A stretch of DNA of 64,000 nt from Geothrix sp. PMB-07 (GTDB taxonomy: Bacteria; Acidobacteriota; Holophagae; Holophagales; Holophagaceae): NCBI RefSeq assembly GCF_030758935.1, contig NZ_CP132333.1, forward strand, positions 4,154,992 through 4,218,991. Reading direction: 5' to 3'. The notes beneath the pieces were generated by a model. That model saw only the letters and a list, made by a program, of their open reading frames with translations. It did no database searches and had not been told where the DNA came from. The translations under genes were made by a program, and so were the position numbers. Positions 44,701-54,742 of this stretch are shown in pieces. How positions within the stretch are numbered: position 1 is the stretch's first letter; each line of letters starts with the position of its first letter.

Positions 44701-45636
44701 CTAAACCCGATTGGCTGTCCACCAGGCCTGGCCCTCGGCCACATCCTGCGCAATCTGGGCCCGAAGCTCATCCACCGAACGGAACTTCACTTCGCCCCGG
44801 ATGCGGTGAAGAAACCGCACATGGAGCCGAGCACCATAGAGGTCGCCCTCAAACCCCGGCAAGTGGGTTTCCACGGTGAGCCGCTGCCCATCAAAGGTGG
44901 GCTTTTCTCCTACGTTCGTGAGCCCCAAGTGGCTGCCCCCATGATGGGGCATGGCCACTTCCGTGACATAAACCCCATAGGCTGGCATCTGCTCTTGTTC
45001 CCAGGCCAGGTTAGCCGTGGGAAATCCCAGGTGGCGGCCCCGGCGGTCACCCTCCACCACCACGCCCGTGAGGGTGTATGGATGCCCCAGGAAGGCGGCG
45101 GCCATGGCCACATCCCCCGCATCCAGGGCCTCGCGGATGCGGGTGCTGGAAAGACGGCCCCCGTCGGGCGCCCGCAGGGCGAGCGTGCGGACAAGGCAGT
45201 TGTGGGACGCGCCCCAGGCTTCCAGGGTGCTCACGGTCCCGCTGCGGTCACGGCCAAAGCAGAAGGCCCGGCCCACGTGAATCTCCACTGGCCTGAGGGT
45301 CTGCTGGAGGCGGTCCAGGAAGGCTTCGGGGCTCAGTTCGGAAAAGGTCCGGCTGAACGGAATCACCCAGGCCAAGTCCATGGCCTCGGCCTCAAAGGCC
45401 GCCAACCGCTGCTCCAGGGTCATGAGCAGCTTCGGCTTCCGCTCCGGGGACACCACCAGGGTCGGGTGGGGATCAAAGGTGACCACCGCCGCGCGCTGTC
45501 CCTGGGCCTTGGCCCGCCCGGAGGCAATCTGCAGCAGTTCCCGATGGCCCGCGTGAACGCCATCGAAGGTGCCCAAGGTGACCACGAAAGGGCCCGAGGC
45601 CGGAGCCGTCTCAAGATCGTGACGCCAGACTTCCAT
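44701..45636 (-). CDS. ribF: Bifunctional riboflavin kinase/FAD synthetase
   Basis: 311 residues from the second of two adjacent ATGs (45636, which stands 7 bases after GGAGAAG; the first is at 45639). The N-terminal adenylyltransferase half shows VTLGTFDGVHAGHREL and FDPHP, and then SSTRIREALDAGD. The C-terminal kinase half has GDRRGRHLGFPTANL, GVY and NVGEKPTF. Both halves are complete. It converts riboflavin to FMN and FAD. The ATG overlaps the terC stop codon. Confidence 0.96.
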   Translation of the reverse strand: MEVWRHDLETAPASGPFVVTLGTFDGVHAGHRELLQIASGRAKAQGQRAAVVTFDPHPTLVVSPERKPKLLMTLEQRLAAFEAEAMDLAWVIPFSRTFSELSPEAFLDRLQQTLRPVEIHVGRAFCFGRDRSGTVSTLEAWGASHNCLVRTLALRAPDGGRLSSTRIREALDAGDVAMAAAFLGHPYTLTGVVVEGDRRGRHLGFPTANLAWEQEQMPAYGVYVTEVAMPHHGGSHLGLTNVGEKPTFDGQRLTVETHLPGFEGDLYGARLHVRFLHRIRGEVKFRSVDELRAQIAQDVAEGQAWWTANRV

Positions 45637-46580
45637 CATGCTTCTCCGTCCCGCTCTGCTGGCCAGGCCAGGCTGGCCACCACGCTGCCCGCCAGCACTG
45701 CGGCGATGATCAGCAGGCTGTACTGAACCGGGATGTGGAACCATTTCGCCACGCACATCTTCACGCCCACGAAGGCCAGCACCACGGCCAGGCCGGTCTT
45801 CAGCCGATGGAAGCGGTCCATCATCTTGGCCAGCAGGAAGTAGAGGCTCCTCAATCCCAGAATGGCAAAAATGTTCGACGTGTAGACCACGAAAGGATCG
45901 CGGCTCACGGCCAGCACCGCCGGGATGGAATCCACGGCGAACACCAGATCTGTCACCTCGATGGTGATGAGCACCAGCAGCATGGGCGTGGCGAAGCGTT
46001 TGCCAGCCCGGACCACCCAGAAATGCTCGTGACCGCCCGTCTCGTCATAGGGCACCAGGCGCCGGAAGGCCCGCACCATGGGGTTCTGCGTCGGATCCGC
46101 CTCCTGCTCATCGACCAGCAGCATCTTGAGGCCCGTGTAGACGAGGAAACCGCCGAAGACGTACATCATCCACTCGAAGCGGTTCAGCAGGGCCGTGCCC
46201 GCCAGGATCATGGCGGCACGCATGATCAACGCGCCCAGCACACCCCAGAACAGCACCCGGTGCTGATGGCGGAGATCCACTTGGAAGCTGCGGAAGACCA
46301 GAACAAACACGAACAGGTTGTCGACACTGAGGGATTTCTCCAGCACGTAGCCCGTGAACCATTCCAGGCCCTTCTGCGTGCCCTCCGCCTGGAAGATCAG
46401 GCCATTGAAAATCAGCGCCAGGCTGATCCACACCACGCTCCAGATCCCGGCCTCGCGCATGCTGGGCGCGTGGATCCGCCGGTTGAAGACACCCAGGTCC
46501 AGGGCCAGCATGAGAAACACGAAGGCATGGAATCCAACCCAAGCCCACCAGGGCGCGGCTTGGAGCAGGGCATCAACCAA
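45636..46580 (-). CDS. TerC/Alx-family membrane protein
   Basis: 314 residues with about eight transmembrane segments. Family motifs LDLGVFNRRIHAPSMREA, GYVLEKSLSVDNLFVF and ITDLVFAVDSIPAVLAVS-like EVTDLVFAVDSIPAVLA are present, with acidic residues inside helices. Members export manganese or take part in metal handling and membrane-protein metallation; tellurite resistance is the historical label. It is translationally coupled to ribF. Confidence 0.93.
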   Translation of the reverse strand: MVDALLQAAPWWAWVGFHAFVFLMLALDLGVFNRRIHAPSMREAGIWSVVWISLALIFNGLIFQAEGTQKGLEWFTGYVLEKSLSVDNLFVFVLVFRSFQVDLRHQHRVLFWGVLGALIMRAAMILAGTALLNRFEWMMYVFGGFLVYTGLKMLLVDEQEADPTQNPMVRAFRRLVPYDETGGHEHFWVVRAGKRFATPMLLVLITIEVTDLVFAVDSIPAVLAVSRDPFVVYTSNIFAILGLRSLYFLLAKMMDRFHRLKTGLAVVLAFVGVKMCVAKWFHIPVQYSLLIIAAVLAGSVVASLAWPAERDGEA

Positions 46581-46638
46581 GGGTCCTCCAGATCTTTTAG
46601 CTTATCTGGGTTGCCAAGCCCCGGCCCAGCCACACGCC

Positions 46639-46664
46639 AGAAGGGGCCCCGAAGGGCCCCTTCT
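46639..46664 (-). terminator. GC-rich hairpin after the coiled-coil protein gene
   Basis: Arms agaaggggccc and gggccccttct around a cgaa loop. There is no T run, so it is a weak terminator candidate or an mRNA-stabilising hairpin. Confidence 0.5.
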
Positions 46665-46683
46665 CATCCTCGGAATCACAGGC

Positions 46684-47040
46684 CTACTTGGTGGTCTGGG
46701 CGTCGTGTTTCTGTATGCGGATGCGGCGGCTTTCCTTGTTCTGTTCCCGCTCAATCTTGGCCGCTTCCTTCTTGGTGATCTTGCCGTCGGCCTCGGCCTT
46801 GACGATGTCCTTGTCGACCTTGGCTTCCTGACGCTCCAGGCGGGCCGTCTCCTTGGGCGTCAGCGAACCGCTGGCTACGCCCTGGGCAATGCGCTTCTGC
46901 TGGCGATCCGCACGCTTTTCGGCGCGGGCCTCGCGCTTGGGCGTGGCGGTTTGCGTGCCCGGCTCCGGGGTCTGGGCGAAGAGGGAGGCGCCCACCAGTG
47001 TGATCCCGAAGGCGGCGAGGGCGAGGCGGCGGAGGTTCAT
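46684..47040 (-). CDS. Small exported charged coiled-coil protein
   Basis: 118 residues from ATG at 47040 (AAAGGAAT upstream); the frame extends further upstream but without a leader. A signal peptide (1-23, ending LFAQ) is followed by a Lys/Arg/Glu-rich helix with two similar segments, GSLTPKETARLERQEAKVDK and DGKITKKEAAKIEREQNK, each starting like a tiny EF-hand-like turn. Proteins of this pattern recur in many Gram-negatives with no known function. Confidence 0.65.
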   Translation of the reverse strand: MNLRRLALAAFGITLVGASLFAQTPEPGTQTATPKREARAEKRADRQQKRIAQGVASGSLTPKETARLERQEAKVDKDIVKAEADGKITKKEAAKIEREQNKESRRIRIQKHDAQTTK

Positions 47041-47233
47041 GGTGATTCCTTTCGGGTGAGGGGCAACGGCCCCAGAGGCTTTCAGGTCATAACCCATGCC
47101 AACTGAGTATCTGTCTTGACCCCAATCCTTCTGAATTGGTTGAGACGGGTTGCTGAGGAACCTTGCCTCAGAGAGGTCGCTGCCTGTTGCAGCCTGCCTC
47201 GCCACGGCCCCGAGAATCCCACATCATGTCCCC

Positions 47234-47965
47234 ATGAGCCTGCCCCGCCTGTTCATGGACGCCCTGCCGACGGCTGAAAACACGCTGGTCCATCTCGGTC
47301 CCGAAGCGTCCCGCCACCTGAAGGCCCTGCGCCTGAAACCTGGGGCGGCCTTGGAACTGGTACTGGGCGAAGAAATCTGGACTGCAGACCTGGCGGAGTT
47401 GGACCGGGGTCGCGCCACAGCCAGACTCGTTTCCCCTCTGCAGGAAGAGCGCGAACCCCCCATGGCCCTGGAGGCCTGCTTGCCCCTGCCCGCCCAGCTC
47501 AGCCTTTTCGATGAGTGGCTGCCACCCCTCGTGGAACTGGGCGCCACCCTCATCCAGCCCGTCATCTACCAGCGCAGCGAGTACGACGCCGCCAAAACCC
47601 TGGCCCGCATGGAACGCTGGTCGCGTCTCATCCAATCCGCCTGTGAGCAGAGCCACCGCAGCCGCCTGCCCGAACTGCGTGCCCCCATCCCTTTCGAGCA
47701 ACTGCTGGGCTGGCCGTCTTCGCAGAAGTGGGTGGCCTATGAACTCGCTACCGGATTGGCCAATCCGGACTTTTGTCACGAATCCCTGGCCTTCACCAGC
47801 GGGCCCGAGGGTGGCATCACCCCCGGTGAATTCGCGGCCCTGGAAAAAGCCGGCTGGAAACCCGTGAGCCTGGGACGAAGCATTCTTCGCGCCGTCACGG
47901 CCCCAGTGGCTCTGCTGGGGGCCATCCAGTTTCAGATCGGCCGTCTGCACTCCAAGGAAGACTGA
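47234..47965 (+). CDS. rsmE: 16S rRNA (uracil-1498-N3)-methyltransferase
   Basis: 243 residues from ATG at 47234. A PUA-like N-terminal domain (1-70) precedes a SPOUT methyltransferase with KTLARMERWSRLIQSACEQSHRSRLP, the knot motif TSGPEGGITPGEF, and LGRSILRAVTAPVALLGAI at the C-terminus. It methylates the 30S decoding centre. It is divergent from the coiled-coil gene. Confidence 0.95.
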   Translation: MSLPRLFMDALPTAENTLVHLGPEASRHLKALRLKPGAALELVLGEEIWTADLAELDRGRATARLVSPLQEEREPPMALEACLPLPAQLSLFDEWLPPLVELGATLIQPVIYQRSEYDAAKTLARMERWSRLIQSACEQSHRSRLPELRAPIPFEQLLGWPSSQKWVAYELATGLANPDFCHESLAFTSGPEGGITPGEFAALEKAGWKPVSLGRSILRAVTAPVALLGAIQFQIGRLHSKED

Positions 47966-48101
47966 TCCCGCTCCATGAAAACATCCCGCTCTTCCCGGCA
48001 CTCCTGCCGGGCTTACCGAAGTTCAGATCTGGCCGTTCAGAGCCGATGGCTTAACGGTGAGCTTTCAGTCTTTGGCAGCCCCGCGCATCAGGAGTCAACC
48101 C

Positions 48102-48599
48102 ATGAGTTTCAGAACCGCTTTCTCCGCCCTCGTCCTTCTGGCAGTGCCCCTTTGTGCCGGCGATTTCGACGCCCTCGCCAAGAGCCTCCGCCAAACCTGG
48201 CCCAACTGCACCACCGTGATGGTGGTGTGTGACGTCGCGAACAGCAAGGGCACCGTGGAAGCCGCCAGCAGCGCCTTCAGCGGCGTGAAGGTGATGGTGG
48301 TGGATGTCAAAGGCCCGCAGGATATCGGAAGGGCCGCTGGAGCCGTCACCACCCGCCACCCCGACGCCGTATTGTTGCTGCCCAGCGACAAGGTGGTCAG
48401 TGACGGGAGCAGTGCGGCCTCTTTTCTCATCCAGCGCCTGGGCGCGGCCAAAATTCCAGTCATCTGCACCTCTGAGGCCGGTGTCCGCCAGGGTGCGGTG
48501 TTCGCCACCGGGCCCAGCACCGGGGGGAAGGTCTTTGCCAATGCCAAGGCCGCAGGGGTCGCGGGCGTGAGTGTACCCGCCGGTGCCACCAACATCTGA
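48102..48599 (+). CDS. Small exported protein, possibly related to ABC substrate-binding proteins
   Basis: 165 residues from ATG at 48102 (AGGAG upstream). A signal peptide (1-19, ending LCAG) leads to an alpha/beta domain. The stretch AVLLLPSDKVVSD, then AAKIPVICTSEAGVRQGAVFAT, recalls the C-terminal lobe of ABC-type substrate-binding proteins of the DUF534 group, which bind aromatic amino acids. Here only about half of such a domain is present. That similarity is by eye and tentative. The next gene is the M28 peptidase, 57 bp downstream. Confidence 0.5.
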   Translation: MSFRTAFSALVLLAVPLCAGDFDALAKSLRQTWPNCTTVMVVCDVANSKGTVEAASSAFSGVKVMVVDVKGPQDIGRAAGAVTTRHPDAVLLLPSDKVVSDGSSAASFLIQRLGAAKIPVICTSEAGVRQGAVFATGPSTGGKVFANAKAAGVAGVSVPAGATNI

Positions 48600-48656
48600 T
48601 CTCCTCCAAGGCCCCGTCTTGCGAGGTATGCTGAGGGCTCCCTCCGAGGAGCCTTC

Positions 48657-50270
48657 ATGCGTTTCCTGCTTCCAGCCCTGGCGGCCACCAGCCTGATGGC
48701 TCAAACCGCGAATCCCGGTGCCCAGGTGCAGGAAGGTCCGCTTCGGGCCCACCTGGCATTCCTCGCCGACGATCTGCTGGAAGGTCGAGGCACAGGTCAG
48801 CGCGGGGCCGAACTGACCGCGCGCTACCTGGAAACCCAGCTGCAGATGCTGGGGTTGAAACCAGCCCAGGACAGCTCCTATCGCCAGCCGGTATCCCTCC
48901 TGGGCCTGCGCACCCAGGTGGATCGCAGCGCCCTCAGCTTTCAGAGCGGAAGCGCCTGCCTCACGCCCAAGTTCGGGTCGGAAATCGTCTTCGGCGCGGG
49001 CCAGGCCAAGGCGGAACAGGTATTTGAGGCCCCCGTGGTCTTCCTGGGCTTCGGCATCGACGCCCCGGAGTACCGCTGGAACGACTACAAGGACGTGGAC
49101 CTGCGGGGCAAGATCCTGCTTGTGATGGTGAATGAACCCGCCCCCACGACGGACGAACCGGGCCTTTTCGATGGTCCCAATCTCAGCGCCTACGGGCGCT
49201 GGACCACCAAGTTCGAGATGGCCGCCAAACATGGCGCCGCGGGTGTGCTGCTCATCCACACCACACCTTCGGCCACCTATGGCTGGAGCGTGGTGCGGCC
49301 CAGCTGGGAGGCGGAGCGCTTCTCGTTGGCCAAGGGCCCCGCCGGGACAGGGCTCCAAGGCTGGATGACCGAGGAGACTGCCAGGGCATTGGTCAAGCAG
49401 GGTGGCCAAGATCTGGACGCACTCCGCGCCAAGGCCCAGACCCGTGATTTCCACCCCGTGCCTCTAAATCTCACCCTCAAGGGCCAGCTTCACAGCGCTG
49501 TTCGCATCGTCGATCAGTTCAACGTGGCGGGCGTGGTGCCAGGCTCGGACCCTGCTCTCAAGGATGAGCTGGTGGTCTATAGCGCCCACTGGGATCACCT
49601 GGGCAAGGGCGGCGACCTGGCTCTGGATAGCCACCCGAATCCAGAACCCGGGCACGAGAAAGACACCATCTACAACGGCGCCGTGGACAATGCCTCCGGC
49701 TGCGCGGCCCTGTTGGCCATGGCCCAGGCGGCGCGGCACACGCCTGCGAAACGCAGCCAGATGTTCCTCTTCGTCTGCGCCGAAGAGCAGGGCCTGCTGG
49801 GCTCGAAGGCCTACGCGGCCAATCCCCTCTGGCCGCTGGCCAAGACAGTCGCCGACCTGAACCTGGATAGTCTCAACTTCGTGGCCCCCACCCGAGACAT
49901 GGGCCTGCCCTTCAGCGAACGCAGCACCCTCGGCGACCTGGGTCGCGCCGTGGCCAAAGCCTCGGGCCTCAGCATCGGCCCCAGTCATCCCGATACCGGC
50001 GGCGGCTACTTCCGCTCGGATCACTACAGCTTCGTTCAGGCAGGCGTGCCCGCCCTCTCCGTGGGTGGCGGCCGCGACTACATCGGGGCCGATCTCGCGG
50101 CCCTCAAGGCCAAGGCCTCCGCCTACGGCAAGCGCTATCACCAGGTCACCGATGAGTACGATCCCACCTGGGACCTGCAGGGCATGGTGCAGCAGGCCCA
50201 GTTCACCTTTGACTTGGGCCAAGCGGTGGCCAATGCCGCCACCAGGCCAGCCTTCAAACCCGTGAAGTAG
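48657..50270 (+). CDS. Exported M28-family metallopeptidase with PA domain
   Basis: 537 residues with a signal peptide (1-15). Residues about 20-120 open with LAFLADDLLEGRGTGQRG, the usual start of this family. A protease-associated insert (about 125-245, DLRGKILLVMVNEP) follows. Then the zinc sites appear: VVYSAHWDHLG (His/Asp), NGAVDNASGCAALLAMA (bridging Asp), FVCAEEQGLLGS (Glu pair), LNLDSLN and SDHYSF (last His). All ligands of a two-zinc aminopeptidase are visible. It acts in the periplasm on peptides. Confidence 0.92.
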   Translation: MRFLLPALAATSLMAQTANPGAQVQEGPLRAHLAFLADDLLEGRGTGQRGAELTARYLETQLQMLGLKPAQDSSYRQPVSLLGLRTQVDRSALSFQSGSACLTPKFGSEIVFGAGQAKAEQVFEAPVVFLGFGIDAPEYRWNDYKDVDLRGKILLVMVNEPAPTTDEPGLFDGPNLSAYGRWTTKFEMAAKHGAAGVLLIHTTPSATYGWSVVRPSWEAERFSLAKGPAGTGLQGWMTEETARALVKQGGQDLDALRAKAQTRDFHPVPLNLTLKGQLHSAVRIVDQFNVAGVVPGSDPALKDELVVYSAHWDHLGKGGDLALDSHPNPEPGHEKDTIYNGAVDNASGCAALLAMAQAARHTPAKRSQMFLFVCAEEQGLLGSKAYAANPLWPLAKTVADLNLDSLNFVAPTRDMGLPFSERSTLGDLGRAVAKASGLSIGPSHPDTGGGYFRSDHYSFVQAGVPALSVGGGRDYIGADLAALKAKASAYGKRYHQVTDEYDPTWDLQGMVQQAQFTFDLGQAVANAATRPAFKPVK

Positions 50271-50399
50271 GGGCTCAGGCAAACCCCATCGAAAGCATTT
50301 TTGACTGTTTTTTCTTGATCACAGCAAGCATTGCCTGGACCATCCTGGGATTCACCCATTCAGGGCCGCCCCTGTCGGCCTGGTTTTCCCGAGGCTCAC

Positions 50400-51554
50400 A
50401 TGTCGAAGCACATCGTGTTCTGCGCGGATGGCACCTGGAACAATCCGAACGAGGACGAGAACCACGATCAGACAGCGGATCCCACCAACGTTTATAAGCT
50501 CTTCGTAGGCCTCGATGGGGCCCTCAGCCCCACCTCACTCCTCCTCGCCGATGAACAGGAAAAGACCCTGGTGGAAGACGGCGCCACCGTGCAGGTGGCC
50601 AAGTACCTCCACGGCGTGGGTGATTCCCGCAACGCCATCCTGCGCCTCATGGGCGGCGCCTTTGGTGCAGGCCTCATCTCCCGCATTGTCCGCGGCTACA
50701 CCTTCATCTCCCGGAACTACCAGCCGGGCGACCGGATCAGCATCCTGGGCTTCAGCCGCGGCGCGTACACCGCCCGGGCCTTGGCGGGCCTCATCGCCTC
50801 GCAGGGCGTGCTGCGCCCCGGCCTCACCAAGGATAAGGAACAGGCCTATCGCTCCGGTGCCCAGGCCTGGTACCGCTACCGGCAGGCGGCCCTTAGCAAC
50901 CCCTTCAGCCTGACCCGACTGGCCGAGATCGTGTCGGATCTCCCGGCCTTCCTTTCCATCGGGTCCCTCAAGGACAGCGACCTCGTGCCCGTGGATACCC
51001 TGCAGGCCGTGGGTGTGTGGGATACGGTGGGCGCCATGGGCATCCCCGTCTATGCCTCCGGCGGCGCGCGGCAGGATGCCTTCCGCTTCGCCGACACCAA
51101 GCTCAGCCCGAAAGTGCTCAATGGCTTCCATGCCGTGGCTCTGGATGAGCGCCGCATCGACTTCTCGCCCACCCTTTGGGATGCGGACACCCGCATCGTT
51201 CAGGTGCTATTTCCAGGGGCTCATGCAGATGTGGGCGGCGGTTATCCCACCGTCCATCAGGAAAGCGGCCTGTCGGATGGAGCCCTGAAGTGGATGGCCC
51301 TGCAGCTGGGGCAGGTGGGGCTGCGCTACACGGCCGGATGGCTGGATGCCATCCAGCCCAATGCGGCCGGTACCGCTCACCAGCCCTGGAGCCACATGCC
51401 CTGGACCTTGCCCGGCGTGGCATTGGGCCCTCGCCGTTTCCCCAGCGGACTGACTGTGGACGCCTCCGTCCTTCAGCGGCGCGGTTCTGGGCCGGTGGTG
51501 GCCGAACCCGGGACGACCGCCTCGCCTTATGCGCCGGGCAACCTTCCCGCCTAA
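50400..51554 (+). CDS. DUF2235-domain alpha/beta hydrolase (Tle1-like)
   Basis: 384 residues from ATG at 50400. The N-terminus IVFCADGTWNNP and TNVYKL is the DUF2235 signature. The nucleophile elbow ILGFSRGAYTARALAG holds the catalytic Ser, VGVWDTVGAMG a catalytic Asp, and FPGAHADVGGGYP the region of the His. Family members include type VI secretion phospholipase effectors, but no VgrG, Hcp or immunity gene is near and there is no secretion signal, so a housekeeping esterase or phospholipase is equally likely. It is convergent with hexR, 3 bp apart. Confidence 0.85.
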   Translation: MSKHIVFCADGTWNNPNEDENHDQTADPTNVYKLFVGLDGALSPTSLLLADEQEKTLVEDGATVQVAKYLHGVGDSRNAILRLMGGAFGAGLISRIVRGYTFISRNYQPGDRISILGFSRGAYTARALAGLIASQGVLRPGLTKDKEQAYRSGAQAWYRYRQAALSNPFSLTRLAEIVSDLPAFLSIGSLKDSDLVPVDTLQAVGVWDTVGAMGIPVYASGGARQDAFRFADTKLSPKVLNGFHAVALDERRIDFSPTLWDADTRIVQVLFPGAHADVGGGYPTVHQESGLSDGALKWMALQLGQVGLRYTAGWLDAIQPNAAGTAHQPWSHMPWTLPGVALGPRRFPSGLTVDASVLQRRGSGPVVAEPGTTASPYAPGNLPA

Positions 51555-51557
51555 AGG

Positions 51558-52406
51558 TTAGGTCACCTCACGGGTGGGCTGGAGCGATGCCTTCGCCGCC
51601 TCCATGCGGGTGAGCGCAGCCGGTCCTTTGCGCAGGGCCAGGGCCACGGTGAGCACGTCGATGATGGCCAGATGCACCAGACGCGACACCATCGGCGCAT
51701 AGACCTCGGGGTTCTCCTGGACATCCGCGGGCAGGACGATGTCGGCGAGGGCCGCCAGGGGCGAATCGGTGCGCGTGAGGGCAATGACCTTGGCGCCGGA
51801 GCGCCGGGCCAGAGTGGCCACTTCGAGCAGGGACTTGATGCGGCCGGAATTGGAAATGATCAGAACCACGGCATCCGCGGGCAGCAGCACCGCGGCCACG
51901 CGCTGCATGTGGGTGTCGGTGCAGGCGATGGTGGGCGTGCCCAGTCGGAAGAGCTTCATCTGGGCATCCTGGGCGGTCACACCGGAATTCCCCAGCCCAT
52001 AGCATTCGATGCGACTGGCCCGGTCGAGCGCCTCCACCGCCTGTTCCAGCGTGTCCGGTGAAAGGGCTTGGCGCCCCTGAGTCAATCCGGCCACCGCGTG
52101 ATCGAAAACCTTTCCGATGAGTTGGCCGAGGCCATCACCGGGGGACAGGCTGGCATGGACAAAGGGAATGCCCGCTCCCAGATCCCCTGCCAGCTTGAGC
52201 TTGAAGTCGGGCAGCCCCGCGCATTGCAGGCGCCGGCAGAAACGGATCACCGTGGGCTGGCTCACCTCGCACCAGATGGCGATTTGCGTAATGGGCGCGG
52301 AGATCACCTCCACCGGCTTGTTCAACACCAACTCGGCGACCCGCCGCTCCGAGGGCGGCAAGTCGGAAAGCAGGGTCTGGATGCGGGAAAGGAGGGAGAG
52401 CGTCAT
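51558..52406 (-). CDS. hexR: HexR/RpiR-type regulator of Entner-Doudoroff genes
   Basis: 282 residues from ATG at 52406 (CGGAGG upstream). The N-terminal helix-turn-helix (1-80) has RVAELVLNKPVEVISAPITQIAIWCEVSQPTVIRFCRRL, here described by residues about 21-60. A SIS sugar-phosphate domain (about 105-250) follows, with YGLGNSGVTAQDAQMKLFRLG and ISNSGRIKSLLEVA. HexR binds KDPG, which releases it from operators. It is the third gene after zwf and pgl on the same strand, and two HexR-like sites stand in the zwf/edd promoter region, so autoregulation within the operon is likely. The name is inferred from this context; RpiR-type relatives look similar. Confidence 0.85.
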   Translation of the reverse strand: MTLSLLSRIQTLLSDLPPSERRVAELVLNKPVEVISAPITQIAIWCEVSQPTVIRFCRRLQCAGLPDFKLKLAGDLGAGIPFVHASLSPGDGLGQLIGKVFDHAVAGLTQGRQALSPDTLEQAVEALDRASRIECYGLGNSGVTAQDAQMKLFRLGTPTIACTDTHMQRVAAVLLPADAVVLIISNSGRIKSLLEVATLARRSGAKVIALTRTDSPLAALADIVLPADVQENPEVYAPMVSRLVHLAIIDVLTVALALRKGPAALTRMEAAKASLQPTREVT

Positions 52407-52482
52407 GGGACACCTCCGGCACTGCGCTCAGCCGCTGTTGGCTTTGGCCTGGCTGGGAGATCGGGTCGCTGCCCATGAATGG

Positions 52483-53172
52483 TCACGGCGCCCAGAATAC
52501 CGAAACCGGCACCGCTGTCTGCCGCAGGATGGCCCGTACCGGCAGATCCTCCACGCGTCCCTCGCCAAGGGCCCGCTCCAGAACCAGGCGTTTCTCCTCA
52601 CCCGCGATCATCAGCACCACATCACGGGCGTCCAGAAGCGCCCGCAGGGACAGGCTCAGTCGGGCATGCGCCGCATGCGGTGGATGCACGGCCAGGGCGG
52701 CAGCTTCGGTGGTCAGCCCCGAGCCCAATTCGGATGAACCGGGAAACAGCGAGGCCATGTGGCCATCCTCACCCATGCCCAGAATCACCTGGCTGAAGGG
52801 ATGCGCGAGGGCCCCGAGGGACGTGCAGACCGCAGGCACGGCGGCTTCTGGCGTGTCATCACCGGTCCAGAGGGGCACAAAGCGGGCAATAGCCGCCCGG
52901 CCCTGCAGCAGATGCCTGCGCACCAGGGCCTCGTTGCTGTCGGTCTGATCGGGCGCCACCCAGCGCTCATCGGTGAGCGTCACCACCACGCGCTCCCAGG
53001 TCAGGGCCTGCGTCGACAGCGCCTGCAACAATGGCACGGGGCTTCGCCCCCCTGACACCACCAGCACCGCCTGTCCCCCTTGGGCCAGATCCTCTTTCAA
53101 GCGCCGCGCCACGTGCTGCGCCACCGCTGCCACAAGCGTTGCGCCGTTGGAGCATTCCCGGAGGCTTGGCAC
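52483..53172 (-). CDS. pgl: 6-phosphogluconolactonase
   Basis: 229 residues from GTG at 53172, two bases after the zwf stop codon; an upstream ATG at 53286 lies inside zwf. Motifs LVVSGGRSPVPLLQAL and VTLTDERWVAPDQTDSNEA, and then ILGMGEDGHMASLFPGS with the catalytic His, fix it as a DevB-type lactonase. It hydrolyses 6-phosphogluconolactone to 6-phosphogluconate, between Zwf and Edd. Confidence 0.95.
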   Translation of the reverse strand: MPSLRECSNGATLVAAVAQHVARRLKEDLAQGGQAVLVVSGGRSPVPLLQALSTQALTWERVVVTLTDERWVAPDQTDSNEALVRRHLLQGRAAIARFVPLWTGDDTPEAAVPAVCTSLGALAHPFSQVILGMGEDGHMASLFPGSSELGSGLTTEAAALAVHPPHAAHARLSLSLRALLDARDVVLMIAGEEKRLVLERALGEGRVEDLPVRAILRQTAVPVSVFWAP

Positions 53173-53174
53173 CG

Positions 53175-54635
<1,461 letters not shown>

Positions 54636-54646
54636 CCGCACTCCGC

Positions 54647-54661
54647 TGTAGAAATATTACG
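54647..54661. promoter_or_regulatory. HexR-like operator 1 (zwf-proximal)
   Basis: TGTAGAAATATTACG matches the HexR consensus TGTAATwwwATTACA at 12 of 15 positions. It stands 12 bp before the zwf start codon, where it would overlap a possible zwf -10 element (TAATAT on the minus strand). Confidence 0.65.
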
Positions 54662-54688
54662 ACAAATGGGCTGGATTTCGTCCTGCGA

Positions 54689-54703
54689 AGTAATAAAATT
54701 ACA
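54689..54703. promoter_or_regulatory. HexR-like operator 2 (edd-proximal)
   Basis: AGTAATAAAATTACA matches TGTAATwwwATTACA at 14 of 15 positions. Its centre is 42 bp, about four helical turns, from that of site 1, so both lie on the same face of the DNA between zwf and edd. Confidence 0.75.
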
Positions 54704-54742
54704 TATGTAGCGGCTACGGTCGGACCCTCGAAGGAACATCTC

